A stretch of DNA of 22,058 nt from Bacteroidales bacterium UBA3709 (GCA_002372015.1 DFIA01000003.1:7934-29991); one strand, 5' to 3'; positions 7,578-16,455 are shown, counted from the first letter of the stretch. Numbers and translations: made by a program. Notes: a model not told the origin generated them from the letters alone.

Positions 7578-8582
7578 ATGCAGGCAAATCTCAGACTTAC
7601 AATAATTGTGCTAACGACAATAATTTTGTCTGCAACGGCCGTGTCTGGCCAAAACACCGATGCCCTATCTGAAGCCGAAAAAAGCATATCAAAGCAAGCT
7701 CTCAGACAATACATAGAATTGCTTGTTGATGAACAATGTGAAGGCAGAGCCAGCGGAAGTGCGGCCATAGATGTAGCCAAAAGATTCATAGCCACCGAAT
7801 TTTATAAAGGTGGTTTACAAATGATAGGGCAAGCCTATTCTTACGGATTTTATTTCTGGAATAATAATACTGAATGCCTTGGAATAAATGTAGTGGGAAC
7901 TATTGCAGCAGATTCCACAGTTGTAAATCCAAAAACCATTGTAGTGGGCGCGCATTACGACCATTTAGGCATCCTTGCAGGCAAAACATACAGCGGAGCA
8001 GACAATAACGCAAGCGGTGTTGCCGCAGTTATTGAACTCGGAAAAGCCTTTGCCAAACTTGCGGAGCATGGCATAAGGCCCATGTGCAATATATGCTTTG
8101 TAGCCTTTGATGCTAAGGAATTAGGCAGCAAGGGCAGCGAAAAATTTCTTGCCGATAAGATTGTAGAGCCAACAGATATTTCTCTGATGATAAATCTGGA
8201 TCAGATAGGAACCACACTTGCCCCACCGGAAGAAGCCAAAACACAACACCTTCTACCAAACAACTATCTCTTACTACTTGGCAAAGAGTCTGTTAAACCA
8301 GAAATCATAAGCGTGTTTGAAAACAGCAACACGGCTGCAGAACCCATTGTTTTGGATTTTTCTTACTATGGCAACAGCCATATTTACAATATCATGAACA
8401 ATATAGGAGATCAGGTTCCGTTCAGAAATGCCGGCATTCCGGCCATTTCTATAACCAGTGGCATACATAAATATACCAATAAGACATCGGATGATATTTC
8501 TATAATAAATTTTAATGCACTCACTCAAAGATGCCGCTTTGTTTTTAGAGTTATATGCAAACTCGCCGGCATAAAAAAGTAA
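7578..8582 (+). CDS. Secreted M28-family peptidase homologue with altered active site
   Basis: A 334-residue protein with a signal peptide (about residues 1-24, ending AVSG). The M28 zinc-aminopeptidase fold is shown by GAHYDHLG with H126, SGADNNASG with the bridging D142, zinc ligand E181 and NLDQIG with D208. Two usual residues are missing. Where most members read E-E, this protein reads K180-E181, so the general-base glutamate is lysine. In the final histidine motif (GIHKYTNKTSDD, 295-306), N301 occupies the place of the usual zinc-binding histidine, although H297 is nearby. Normal members release N-terminal amino acids from peptides; this one may have weak, different or no peptidase activity. 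It is divergent from the TPR gene and 18 bp upstream of uvrB, probably co-transcribed with it. Confidence 0.88.
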   Translation: MQANLRLTIIVLTTIILSATAVSGQNTDALSEAEKSISKQALRQYIELLVDEQCEGRASGSAAIDVAKRFIATEFYKGGLQMIGQAYSYGFYFWNNNTECLGINVVGTIAADSTVVNPKTIVVGAHYDHLGILAGKTYSGADNNASGVAAVIELGKAFAKLAEHGIRPMCNICFVAFDAKELGSKGSEKFLADKIVEPTDISLMINLDQIGTTLAPPEEAKTQHLLPNNYLLLLGKESVKPEIISVFENSNTAAEPIVLDFSYYGNSHIYNIMNNIGDQVPFRNAGIPAISITSGIHKYTNKTSDDISIINFNALTQRCRFVFRVICKLAGIKK

Positions 8583-8600
8583 GCGTTTAGCGCAGTAAAT

Positions 8601-10628
8601 ATGGACTTTAAGTTAGATTCAAAATATCAACCCACAGGAGATCAGCCAGAAGCCATAGAGGCCGTGGTACAAGCCATACAGTGCGGAGAAAAAGCCGTAA
8701 CCCTTTTGGGAGTTACCGGTAGCGGAAAAACCTTTACCATGGCCAATACCATAGCAAGACTGAACCGGCCTGCCTTAATACTCAGCCACAACAAAACGCT
8801 GGCAGCACAGCTGTATGGAGAGTTTAAGGCATTTTTCCCGAATAATGCAGTAGAATACTTTGTTTCTTACTACGACTATTACCAACCAGAAGCCTACATT
8901 CCTACTACAGATACATACATAGAGAAAGACCTTTCCATAAACGACGAGATAGACAAGCTACGCATAGCAACCTCAGCCGCTCTGCTGTCTGGAAGAAGAG
9001 ATGTTGTTGTAATTTCTTCTGTAAGTTGCCTGTATGGCATAGGCAACCCATCTGATTTTCACGCAAATACAATAACAATACACCAAGGAGACGCTATTAG
9101 TCGCAATACCTTTCTATACCGATTGGTAGATAGCATGTACTCGCGTAGCCAAGATGAATTCAAAAGAGGCACCTTCCGAGTAAATGGCGATAATGTAGAT
9201 ATATACTTGGCATACGGAGAAGAAGGAGCAAGAATTGTATTCTTTGGAAATCAGATAGAAGAAATAGAAATTTTTGACCCTAAGAGCGGAACTACATTGG
9301 AAAGCCGCAACCAGATCTCTATCTACCCTGCCAACATATTTTCCACTACAAAAGAACGGGCGGCTATAGCTGTAAAGCAAATCCAAGACGATTTATATAA
9401 CCGATACGAGTACTTTATGGAAATAGGCAAAAAAAATGAGGCCGGCCGGCTGAAGCAAAGAGTTGAGTACGACCTTGAAATGATAAAGGAACTCGGCTAT
9501 TGCCCTGGTATAGAGAATTACTCCAGATATTTTGATGGGCGCAGCGCAGGTACCAGACCATTCTGTTTGCTCGACTATTTTCCGGAAGACTACATCACCT
9601 TTATAGACGAGAGCCATGTAACTATCCCCCAGATAAGAGCAATGAGCGGGGGCGACCGTTCCAGAAAACAAACTCTGATAGAATATGGATTCAGATTGCC
9701 GGCTGCTGCAGACAACCGTCCTCTTCGCTTTGAAGAGTTCCAGCAACTGACCAATCAAACAGTATATGTAAGTGCCACCCCTTCCGAATTTGAACTCAGC
9801 GAAAGTCAAGGTCTTATAGCAGAGCAAGTAGTGCGTCCTACCGGGCTTTTAGACCCACCGATAATCGTACGCCCTACAAAGAATCAGATAGATGATCTGA
9901 TGGAAGAAATAACTGTAAGGGCAGAAAAAGACGAAAGAATTTTGGTAACCACTCTCACAAAGAGAATGGCGGAAGATTTAGATAAATTCTTGGCAAAGAA
10001 CGGAGTAAGATGCAGTTACATACACTCCGATGTAGATACAATGGAAAGAATCAGAATAATAGAAGATTTCCAGAGAGGGTTGTTCGATGTGCTTATAGGG
10101 GTAAATCTCTTGAGAGAAGGTCTGGATTTACCACAAGTTTCTCTCGTAGCCATATTAGATGCAGACAAGGAGGGATTTTTAAGAAGTACCACAGCACTCA
10201 CACAAACAGCAGGGCGAGCAGCCCGTAACCTAAATGGCTGTGTTATAATGTATGCCGATACCATTACTCACAGTATGAGAGAAACCATAGACGAAACTAA
10301 CCGCCGCCGCAAAAAACAACAAGCATACAATCTTGCACATAATATAACCCCTACACAAGTAGAGAAAGTAGAAAGAAATGTACTCGGCAGAGATAACACT
10401 CTGGCAGAAATTGCCTCTAAATTTGATATTCCCGATGCAGAATCTGCTGCAAATGACCCTGTAATATCGGCAATGAGTACAGAAGAGCTGCAAAAGAGCA
10501 TCAACAGTACCAGAATAAAAATGGAGAGTGCCGCCAAGGAATTAGACTTTATTTCCGCCGCCAGATATCGCGACGAAATGTATGCCCTGCAAAATCTTTT
10601 AGAAAAACGAGCAGTTAAAAAAGCTTGA
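8601..10628 (+). CDS. uvrB: Excinuclease ABC subunit B (UvrB)
   Basis: The 675-residue DNA-damage-verifying helicase-like subunit of nucleotide excision repair. It receives DNA from UvrA, checks the lesion with its beta-hairpin and recruits UvrC. Seen in order: Walker A GVTGSGKT (37-44), beta-hairpin YYDYYQPEAYIP (about 92-103), the DESH helicase motif (about 336), motifs V/VI (GVNLLREGLDLPQVSLVAILDADKEG split across about 500-525; QTAGRAARN), and a C-terminal UVR domain (about 625-665) that contacts UvrC. Length is that of a complete UvrB. It follows the M28 gene by 18 bp and ends 7 bp from the stop of convergent uvrA. Confidence 0.98.
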   Translation: MDFKLDSKYQPTGDQPEAIEAVVQAIQCGEKAVTLLGVTGSGKTFTMANTIARLNRPALILSHNKTLAAQLYGEFKAFFPNNAVEYFVSYYDYYQPEAYIPTTDTYIEKDLSINDEIDKLRIATSAALLSGRRDVVVISSVSCLYGIGNPSDFHANTITIHQGDAISRNTFLYRLVDSMYSRSQDEFKRGTFRVNGDNVDIYLAYGEEGARIVFFGNQIEEIEIFDPKSGTTLESRNQISIYPANIFSTTKERAAIAVKQIQDDLYNRYEYFMEIGKKNEAGRLKQRVEYDLEMIKELGYCPGIENYSRYFDGRSAGTRPFCLLDYFPEDYITFIDESHVTIPQIRAMSGGDRSRKQTLIEYGFRLPAAADNRPLRFEEFQQLTNQTVYVSATPSEFELSESQGLIAEQVVRPTGLLDPPIIVRPTKNQIDDLMEEITVRAEKDERILVTTLTKRMAEDLDKFLAKNGVRCSYIHSDVDTMERIRIIEDFQRGLFDVLIGVNLLREGLDLPQVSLVAILDADKEGFLRSTTALTQTAGRAARNLNGCVIMYADTITHSMRETIDETNRRRKKQQAYNLAHNITPTQVEKVERNVLGRDNTLAEIASKFDIPDAESAANDPVISAMSTEELQKSINSTRIKMESAAKELDFISAARYRDEMYALQNLLEKRAVKKA

Positions 10629-10635
10629 TGTGCAA

Positions 10636-13428
10636 CTACAAGTACGATTTCCAGCGCACATCGGCAGCAAGTTCCTGCGGTGTGCCGCTGAAAACAACCT
10701 CCCCACCCTTGTCGCCACTATCGGGTCCGAGATCTATAACCCAGTCTGCCGCCTTGATTACATCTGTATTGTGTTCAACAACTATTATGGTATTGCCGGC
10801 ATCTACAAGTGCATTAAAGGCATCAAGTAACTTTCTCACATCGTGGAAATGCAGGCCGGTAGTAGGCTCGTCAAAAATAAATAGTTTTCCTTGGCGAGAA
10901 TTATTCATATCCTTAGACAGAAACTGCGCCAGCATAACCCTCTGACTTTCTCCACCACTGAGAGTACTACAACTCTGCCCAAGCTTCACATACCCTAAGC
11001 CTACGCGCTCAAGCAGGGAAAGTCCACTTACAACTCGCTTGGCAGCAAGCTCTTTCTGGGCTGAGAAGAAGTCTAATGCTTCCTCCACACTCATATCCAG
11101 AACTTGATTTATATTCTTGCCATGATATTTTACTTCCAATATATCTTGCTTAAAACGATGCCCATGACATTCTTCGCACACCATCTTAACATCTGCCATA
11201 AACTGCATAGGCACTGTTATGTAGCCTTCTCCAAGGCACACAGGGCAACGGCCGCCGTCTATGTTAAAAGAAAAGAACGAATTGGTGTAGCCGTTGAGCT
11301 TGGCATAGGGTTGGTCGGAAAAAAGTTTGCGGATATCGTCGTATATTTTCAGATAGGTTACCGGATTAGAGCGTGCATTCTTGCCCATTGGGTTCTGATC
11401 TACATACTCTATACCGGCCAACTTATTCAAATCGCCCGAAAGCTTTCTGTAGGCACCTGCTATCTGAGTGCTTGCTATCTGAAAATGACGGCATAGGGCA
11501 GGATAGAGAATATCGCCCACCAAAGAAGACTTTCCGCTGCCGGAAACTCCAGATACCACGGTAAATGCGTTAAGCGGAAAATCTACCGTAATGTCTTTGA
11601 GATTATGCTCCATTGCTCCTTCTATGGTAATCTTTCTGCTCCATTTTCTCGGGGAGTGGCCGGTATCTACCTTCCGCCGGCCGTTTATATAATCGAGAGT
11701 AAGAGAACCTCTGAAATTCTTGCCCTCAGAGGCATTGCCCGCAAAAACGAGCTGCCCGCCAAAAGCTCCTGCAAGAGGTCCTATATCTATCAGATAATCT
11801 GCCGCTTGTATTATATCTCTATCGTGCTCTACCACTACTATGGTATTGCCTAAATCGCGAAGCTTTTGCATCACTTCTATCAGGCGATGAGTATCGCGGG
11901 GGTGCAGTCCGATACTTGGCTCGTCTAATATGTAGAGCGAACCTACAAGATTGCTTCCAAGAGAACTCACCAAATTTATCCTCTGGCTTTCGCCACCGCT
12001 GAGCGTATTTGAATGGCGGCTTAGAGTTAGATAGCCGAGCCCTACATTCTCTATATATTCCAATCTCTGAACAACTTCCTTTAAGGCACGCTCAGCTATT
12101 TTTTTCTGATAATCGGAAAGCTGAAGCCCCTTCAAAAAAGTTAGCAGGGAGCTTATATCCATATCTAACAGTTCCCCTATGCTATACCCCCCAACCTTAA
12201 CATAACCTACCTCCTTTCTTAGTCTTGTGCCGGAGCAAGCGCGACATACGCTTCTTCCTGAATATCTGGCAAGCATATAACGGAACTGTATCTTGTATTT
12301 TTTTGTTTCTACCCACGCAAAAAAATCGTTTATGCCTGTAAAGTAACTATTTCCATTCCACAGCACATCTTTCTGTTGTTTAGTTAGTTGTGCATACGGG
12401 CGGTGTATCGGAAAGTCAAATTTGCCGGCTGTTTCTATCAGACGCTCCTTATACCAACTCATCAACTTGCCACGCCACGGAGCAACAGCATCTTCGTAAA
12501 TACTCAATGAAGCATTAGGGATTACAAGCTTTTCATCTATGCCTATCATGCTCCCAAAGCCCCCACATACAGGGCAGGCTCCGAGAGGATTATTGAAAGA
12601 AAACATGGCCTCAGAAGGCTCTTCAAAGAGCATTCCGTCTGCCTCAAAGATATTAGAGAAATTGCGATATTCTATCTGTTCGCTCTCTGAAGCATGGCCC
12701 ACAACCATCTTCCCACCTCCCAAGTTAAAAGCGGTTTCTATGGAGCTGCGTATTTCGGAAACATCTTCCGAACCGTTGAGTATAAATCTCGATACTACAA
12801 CATATAAATTTTCTGTAGGTTCTTTATGTTTTTCAGTTGCTATATTTTCTGTAAGAAACTGATCTAATTTTTTAAGAGTACCGCCGGCCAGTAGTCTGGT
12901 AAAACCTTGCTGCTTAATATCTATCAACCTTTCTACAAGATGTGTTTCATCTTCTTTCAGCCGCACTAATATATAAATATAACACCCGGAATCTAAAGAT
13001 GTTATAAAAGACGCAACATCCTCTACGCTGTCTTTCTTTACTTCGCATCCGCTTATAGGAGAATATGTAACACCTATCTTGGTGAATAGTATTCTCAGAT
13101 AGTCATAAATTTCTGTGCTGGTGCCAACTGTAGATCTGGGATTACGGCTGTTTACTCTCTGCTGAATTGCTATAGCCGGCGGAATACCCTCTATCTTATC
13201 TACGTCTGGCTTGCTCATTCTGCCCAAAAACTGACGGGCAAACGAAGACAAACTCTCTGCAAACCGCCTCTGCCCCTCGGCATAAAGAGTATCAAAAGCC
13301 AAAGAGCTCTTTCCGCTTCCGCTCACTCCGGTAATCACACACAGCTTTCCGCGCGGTATCTTCAACGAAATGTTTTTCAGATTGTTGACACGTGCTCCTG
13401 TAATAGTTATATACTCCTGATCTGCCAT
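10636..13428 (-). CDS. uvrA: Excinuclease ABC subunit A (UvrA)
   Basis: The 930-residue ABC-type damage sensor of nucleotide excision repair, which dimerises, scans DNA and loads UvrB. Two ATPase modules are complete: Walker A GVSGSGKSS at 34-42 and 627-635, ABC signatures NTLSGGES (474-481) and CSTLSGGES in the second half, Walker B LDEPSIGLHP and FDEPTTGLHF. Zinc-type pairs are C285/C288, C395/C398 and the essential C-terminal module C728/C731/C751/C754. The first CxxC of the N-terminal zinc finger known from E. coli is absent; the equivalent stretch just before FSFNNPLGACPVC has no cysteine. It is the last gene of the eight-gene minus-strand run, 13 bp after prfA. Confidence 0.98.
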   Translation of the reverse strand: MADQEYITITGARVNNLKNISLKIPRGKLCVITGVSGSGKSSLAFDTLYAEGQRRFAESLSSFARQFLGRMSKPDVDKIEGIPPAIAIQQRVNSRNPRSTVGTSTEIYDYLRILFTKIGVTYSPISGCEVKKDSVEDVASFITSLDSGCYIYILVRLKEDETHLVERLIDIKQQGFTRLLAGGTLKKLDQFLTENIATEKHKEPTENLYVVVSRFILNGSEDVSEIRSSIETAFNLGGGKMVVGHASESEQIEYRNFSNIFEADGMLFEEPSEAMFSFNNPLGACPVCGGFGSMIGIDEKLVIPNASLSIYEDAVAPWRGKLMSWYKERLIETAGKFDFPIHRPYAQLTKQQKDVLWNGNSYFTGINDFFAWVETKKYKIQFRYMLARYSGRSVCRACSGTRLRKEVGYVKVGGYSIGELLDMDISSLLTFLKGLQLSDYQKKIAERALKEVVQRLEYIENVGLGYLTLSRHSNTLSGGESQRINLVSSLGSNLVGSLYILDEPSIGLHPRDTHRLIEVMQKLRDLGNTIVVVEHDRDIIQAADYLIDIGPLAGAFGGQLVFAGNASEGKNFRGSLTLDYINGRRKVDTGHSPRKWSRKITIEGAMEHNLKDITVDFPLNAFTVVSGVSGSGKSSLVGDILYPALCRHFQIASTQIAGAYRKLSGDLNKLAGIEYVDQNPMGKNARSNPVTYLKIYDDIRKLFSDQPYAKLNGYTNSFFSFNIDGGRCPVCLGEGYITVPMQFMADVKMVCEECHGHRFKQDILEVKYHGKNINQVLDMSVEEALDFFSAQKELAAKRVVSGLSLLERVGLGYVKLGQSCSTLSGGESQRVMLAQFLSKDMNNSRQGKLFIFDEPTTGLHFHDVRKLLDAFNALVDAGNTIIVVEHNTDVIKAADWVIDLGPDSGDKGGEVVFSGTPQELAADVRWKSYL

Positions 13429-13441
13429 TATCGCCTGCAGT

Positions 13442-14530
13442 TTATTCTGCCTCTTTCAGTCTTTCGGCATTCTCGGCAATCTGCAACTGGTCTATAACTT
13501 CCTGAATATCTCCGTCCATAAACACCGGAAGGTTGTGGGTGGACCAATTTATGCGGTGATCTGTAACCCTGCTCTGTGGATAATTATAGGTTCTAATTTT
13601 GGCACTGCGGTCGCCGGTAGAAACCATAGTCTTTCGCTTGGAAGAAAGATTATCTAAATACTTCTGATATTCCATATTGTAGAGCCTGGTCCTCAACTCG
13701 TTGAGAGCCTTCTCCAAATTTTTAAGCTGATTCCTTTCGTCTTGGCACTGTACCACTATGCCCGTAGGAATATGTGTAAGCCTTATGGCTGAGTAAGTTG
13801 TATTCACCCCTTGGCCACCTGGCCCAGATGCACAAAATATATCTTTGCGAATATCTTTTTCGTTAAGTTCCACATCAAATTCTCCAGCCTCTGGCAACAC
13901 TACTACTGAAGCGGCAGAAGTATGAAGCCTGCCTTGGGTTTCGGTCTGCGGAACTCGCTGAACACGATGTACTCCAGATTCGTATTTCAGCAAACCATAT
14001 ACTCCATCGCCAGACACTGTACAAATAATTTCCTTATAACCGCCTGCGGTTCCCGGAGTTTGCGATGTTACCTCAAGTTTCCATCCTTTTCTTTCTATAT
14101 ACTTGGAATACATACGGAACAAATCGCCTGCAAATATAGCTGCCTCATCGCCTCCCGTACCTCCACGGATTTCCATTATTGCATTTTTACCATCTTCCGG
14201 ATCGGCTGGCACCAACAATAGCTTTATTTCTTCCTCCATCTTTGGCAATGCCTCTTCCAATGTAGCCATCTCTTCTCTGGCCATTTCTCTGAGCTCATCG
14301 TCTTTTTCGTTAACCACCAAATCTTTAGCGGCGTCATAATCTTCTACCATCTTCCGATATTTGGCGCCGGCTACTACTATTGGTTCTATTTCTTTATAAT
14401 CTTTGTTCAGCTGAACATATTTCTTCATGTCAGCCATAGTTTCCGGTGCCGAAAGTTGGGCTTGTATCTGATCCAACTTTACTTTTAAACCGTCTATCTT
14501 TTCCAGTAATGTATTGCTATTGTCTGTCAT
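13442..14530 (-). CDS. prfA: Peptide chain release factor 1 (RF1)
   Basis: A 362-residue factor that recognises UAA and UAG stop codons in the ribosomal A site and triggers release of the finished protein. The GGQ motif (GPGGQGVN, 238-240) contacts the peptidyl-transferase centre. The stop-reading tripeptide is PQT (194-196, in RVPQTETQG), the PxT form specific to RF1, as opposed to SPF of RF2. Residues 122-128 (RGGTGGDEA) are the usual conserved loop. Length matches E. coli RF1 (360). No prmC, the common methylase neighbour, is next to it. It sits 11 bp downstream of the GNAT-like gene and 13 bp upstream of uvrA, in one transcription unit. Confidence 0.97.
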   Translation of the reverse strand: MTDNSNTLLEKIDGLKVKLDQIQAQLSAPETMADMKKYVQLNKDYKEIEPIVVAGAKYRKMVEDYDAAKDLVVNEKDDELREMAREEMATLEEALPKMEEEIKLLLVPADPEDGKNAIMEIRGGTGGDEAAIFAGDLFRMYSKYIERKGWKLEVTSQTPGTAGGYKEIICTVSGDGVYGLLKYESGVHRVQRVPQTETQGRLHTSAASVVVLPEAGEFDVELNEKDIRKDIFCASGPGGQGVNTTYSAIRLTHIPTGIVVQCQDERNQLKNLEKALNELRTRLYNMEYQKYLDNLSSKRKTMVSTGDRSAKIRTYNYPQSRVTDHRINWSTHNLPVFMDGDIQEVIDQLQIAENAERLKEAE

Positions 14531-14541
14531 AATCTAAATAT

Positions 14542-15675
14542 TTAACCAATGTTACGAATCCAGCACCGCCGCCGCATATATAAATCTTTCTTATAACTAT
14601 CCCAAACCTTTATGGCAGCTATGTTAGTATCTATCTGTGGATTGGAAACAGCACTTTTTAACTTCATCTTATAATAGTTGTTTGCCAGCTTTGTATGAAA
14701 AATGGCAGAAAGTCCTTTAGATTGCCACTCCGGTGCAGAACCCAACAACATAAGATCTACTTTCCTGAACTTTATAAAAGCCAGTAAAATAAAGAACCAA
14801 CCTATAGGAAAGAGTTTTCCTCTTGCCCGCTTAAAAGCTCGCGATAACGATGGTATGCTTATCCCAAATGCGGCCAGCTTCCCATCTTTATCCAACACCA
14901 TACATGTTAGTTTCTCCTTTAGGTAAGAAAGATAGTGATCTCCCATAGCCTTCTCTTCTTCAGGAGTTAGAGGAATAAAGTTATGCACCGCCTTAAACGA
15001 TTCGTTGTACAGAGCAAAAAACTGCTTCAATATATCTTCTCTCAAAGCTTTATCCCTCTTAAACTGACGCAGTTTTAAAACCCGTAAGCCATATTTCTCT
15101 ATAAGAAGTGCAGAAATTCTGCTGAGTTTATTCGGCACTCCCTGGGTGGGATCCATCTCATACTGCACCCAATCACACTCCTTTTCAAAGCCCATACGCT
15201 CCATGTAATCTACATAGTAAGGATGATTATACAGACAGTTTATCTGAGGTTCCTTATCAAATCCTTCTACAAGCATACCCTGCCTTCCTAATGTATTGTA
15301 GGCCAATGGGCCATGAATCTGCGTCATACCCTCGCTCTTACCCCACTCTTCCACAGCTTTTATCAACGCCTCTGCTATTTCTGGGTCCTCCTCAAAATCA
15401 AACCATCCAAATCGAACTCTCCTAAGAGAGTAATACTCGTTGTAGCGTGGATTGATAATGCCTTGTACCCTGCCTACAACCTTTCCGTTTGCATCGTACG
15501 CCAAAAAGAGTTTGCGCTTGCAGTACAACAAGGCCGGATCTTCTTTTAGCGATTTCTTCTGATCTGAATCTAATGTAGGAACATAATATTTACACTTACG
15601 ATACAAGCGGTTCTGAAATTTATAGAACTGCTTAAACTGCTTTTCTGTGGTAACTTCTTGAACTATTATAGGCAT
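14542..15675 (-). CDS. GNAT-superfamily-like protein of unknown substrate
   Basis: About 377 residues from ATG 15675; a longer in-frame TTG start at 15711 is less likely because it would place the start inside the promoter. The N-terminal part has the look of an acyltransferase core (KLFLAYDANGKVVGRVQGII, about 66-85, like the GNAT beta4/beta5 region), followed by a conserved-looking block with IHGPLAYNTLGRQGMLVEGF and NHPYYVDYMERMGFEK. A second GNAT-like half may lie at about 240-377 (LLGSAPEWQSKGLSAIF). Similar uncharacterised proteins of this size occur in Bacteroidota. The substrate is unknown and I assign only the superfamily. It has its own strong promoter inside the end of tcdA and leads into prfA and uvrA. 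Confidence 0.7.
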   Translation of the reverse strand: MPIIVQEVTTEKQFKQFYKFQNRLYRKCKYYVPTLDSDQKKSLKEDPALLYCKRKLFLAYDANGKVVGRVQGIINPRYNEYYSLRRVRFGWFDFEEDPEIAEALIKAVEEWGKSEGMTQIHGPLAYNTLGRQGMLVEGFDKEPQINCLYNHPYYVDYMERMGFEKECDWVQYEMDPTQGVPNKLSRISALLIEKYGLRVLKLRQFKRDKALREDILKQFFALYNESFKAVHNFIPLTPEEEKAMGDHYLSYLKEKLTCMVLDKDGKLAAFGISIPSLSRAFKRARGKLFPIGWFFILLAFIKFRKVDLMLLGSAPEWQSKGLSAIFHTKLANNYYKMKLKSAVSNPQIDTNIAAIKVWDSYKKDLYMRRRCWIRNIG

Positions 15676-15683
15676 AAAACTGC

Positions 15684-15706
15684 AACTTTGCAAAGTCTGC
15701 AAAGTT
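15684..15706. repeat. Perfect 9-bp inverted repeat over the internal promoter
   Basis: The arms AACTTTGCA (15684-15692) and TGCAAAGTT (15698-15706) are perfectly complementary with a 5-nt spacer. The right arm covers most of the -7 box at 15700-15707, and the predicted transcript start lies in the spacer. This is the geometry of an operator bound by a dimeric repressor. In read-through mRNA it could also fold as a hairpin 8 nt before the GNAT-like start codon. Confidence 0.5.
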
Positions 15707-15730
15707 AACAATTATACCTCAAGCTTCAAA
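15700..15730 (-). promoter_or_regulatory. Internal promoter for GNAT-like, prfA and uvrA
   Basis: On the minus strand, TTTG (15730-15727), exactly 19 nt, then TAACTTTG (15707-15700): a full match to the Bacteroidota primary sigma promoter TTTG-N19-TAnnTTTG. It lies in the last codons of tcdA and the short gap after it. Predicted start is near 15696, giving a 20-nt leader before ATG 15675. Confidence 0.7.
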
Positions 15731-16455
15731 ATAGATTTTATTGCTACTTGGGCGCACACACAGCCGAAAACCGCCGGCATATAAGATATGGTACCGGCCC
15801 TGGATTTGTGATTGCGCTCTTCAAATGGAACTATAGCCTGTCTGATAGGGAGTTCTTCAGAGAAAACAACCTTAAAACCATTTTTTATTCCTTCTTTTCT
15901 TAAACGCTTTCTGAGCATGTATGCTAATGGACAATTGAAAGATTTGCTAATATCTGCTATCCGAACTTTTGTAGCATCCCACTTGGCACCGGCACCCATA
16001 GAGCTCACTATAGGTATCTTATTTTCTAAGCAAAACTTTATCAGAGCTATTTTTGGTGCCATAGTGTCTATGGCATCTATAACATAATCTACCCTCAACT
16101 GACCTTTATCTCCCACAAATGGCAGAGCTCGAGATATGTTTTCAGGAGTAAGAAACTCGCAAACAGTTTCTACCGATACTTTAGGATTAATATCTGATAA
16201 TCTCTCTCTTACAACATCCACCTTTTTTCTTCCCATAGTGGAGTCTAAGGCTGCAATCTGGCGGTTCTTGTTTGTAGGACCATAGATATCGGCATCTGCA
16301 ACAATCATCTTTTCCACACCGGCTCTAACCATCATTTCTGCTGCAATAGCCCCTACTCCTCCTAAGCCTATAACAGCTACCCTAACAGAAGCCAGACGCC
16401 TCAAACCATCTTCTCCGCATTGCAACAAAGTTCTCTCTTGCCAGTTGTCTTCCAT
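15712..16455 (-). CDS. tcdA: tRNA threonylcarbamoyladenosine dehydratase
   Basis: A 247-residue E1-like enzyme that uses ATP to convert t6A at position 37 of ANN-decoding tRNAs to cyclic ct6A. The nucleotide-binding GLGGVG is at 30-35, NKNRQ at about 62-66, DAIDTMAPK at about 127-135, and the TcdA-specific block SSMGAGAKWDATKVRIADIS follows near 151-170. These distinguish it from ThiF and MoeB, which carry zinc-binding CxxC pairs not seen here. E. coli TcdA is 268 residues. It starts at ATG 16455, 14 bp after mazG, in the same operon; its 3' end contains the promoter for the next gene. Confidence 0.93.
   Translation of the reverse strand: MEDNWQERTLLQCGEDGLRRLASVRVAVIGLGGVGAIAAEMMVRAGVEKMIVADADIYGPTNKNRQIAALDSTMGRKKVDVVRERLSDINPKVSVETVCEFLTPENISRALPFVGDKGQLRVDYVIDAIDTMAPKIALIKFCLENKIPIVSSMGAGAKWDATKVRIADISKSFNCPLAYMLRKRLRKEGIKNGFKVVFSEELPIRQAIVPFEERNHKSRAGTISYMPAVFGCVCAQVAIKSILKLEV

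Noticed and set aside
7550..7795. An 82-residue N-terminal extension of the TPR protein
   Set aside because: It is antisense to the M28 signal peptide region, reads as low-quality protein, and ATG 7549 is directly followed by a signal peptide.
10625..10945. Plus-strand open frame of 106 codons at the end of uvrA
   Set aside because: It lies antisense to a well-conserved part of uvrA and has no family resemblance, promoter or start context.
15676..15711. TTG start at 15711 for the GNAT-like protein
   Set aside because: The added residues are encoded by the promoter -7 box and inverted repeat; ATG 15675 gives a normal leader.
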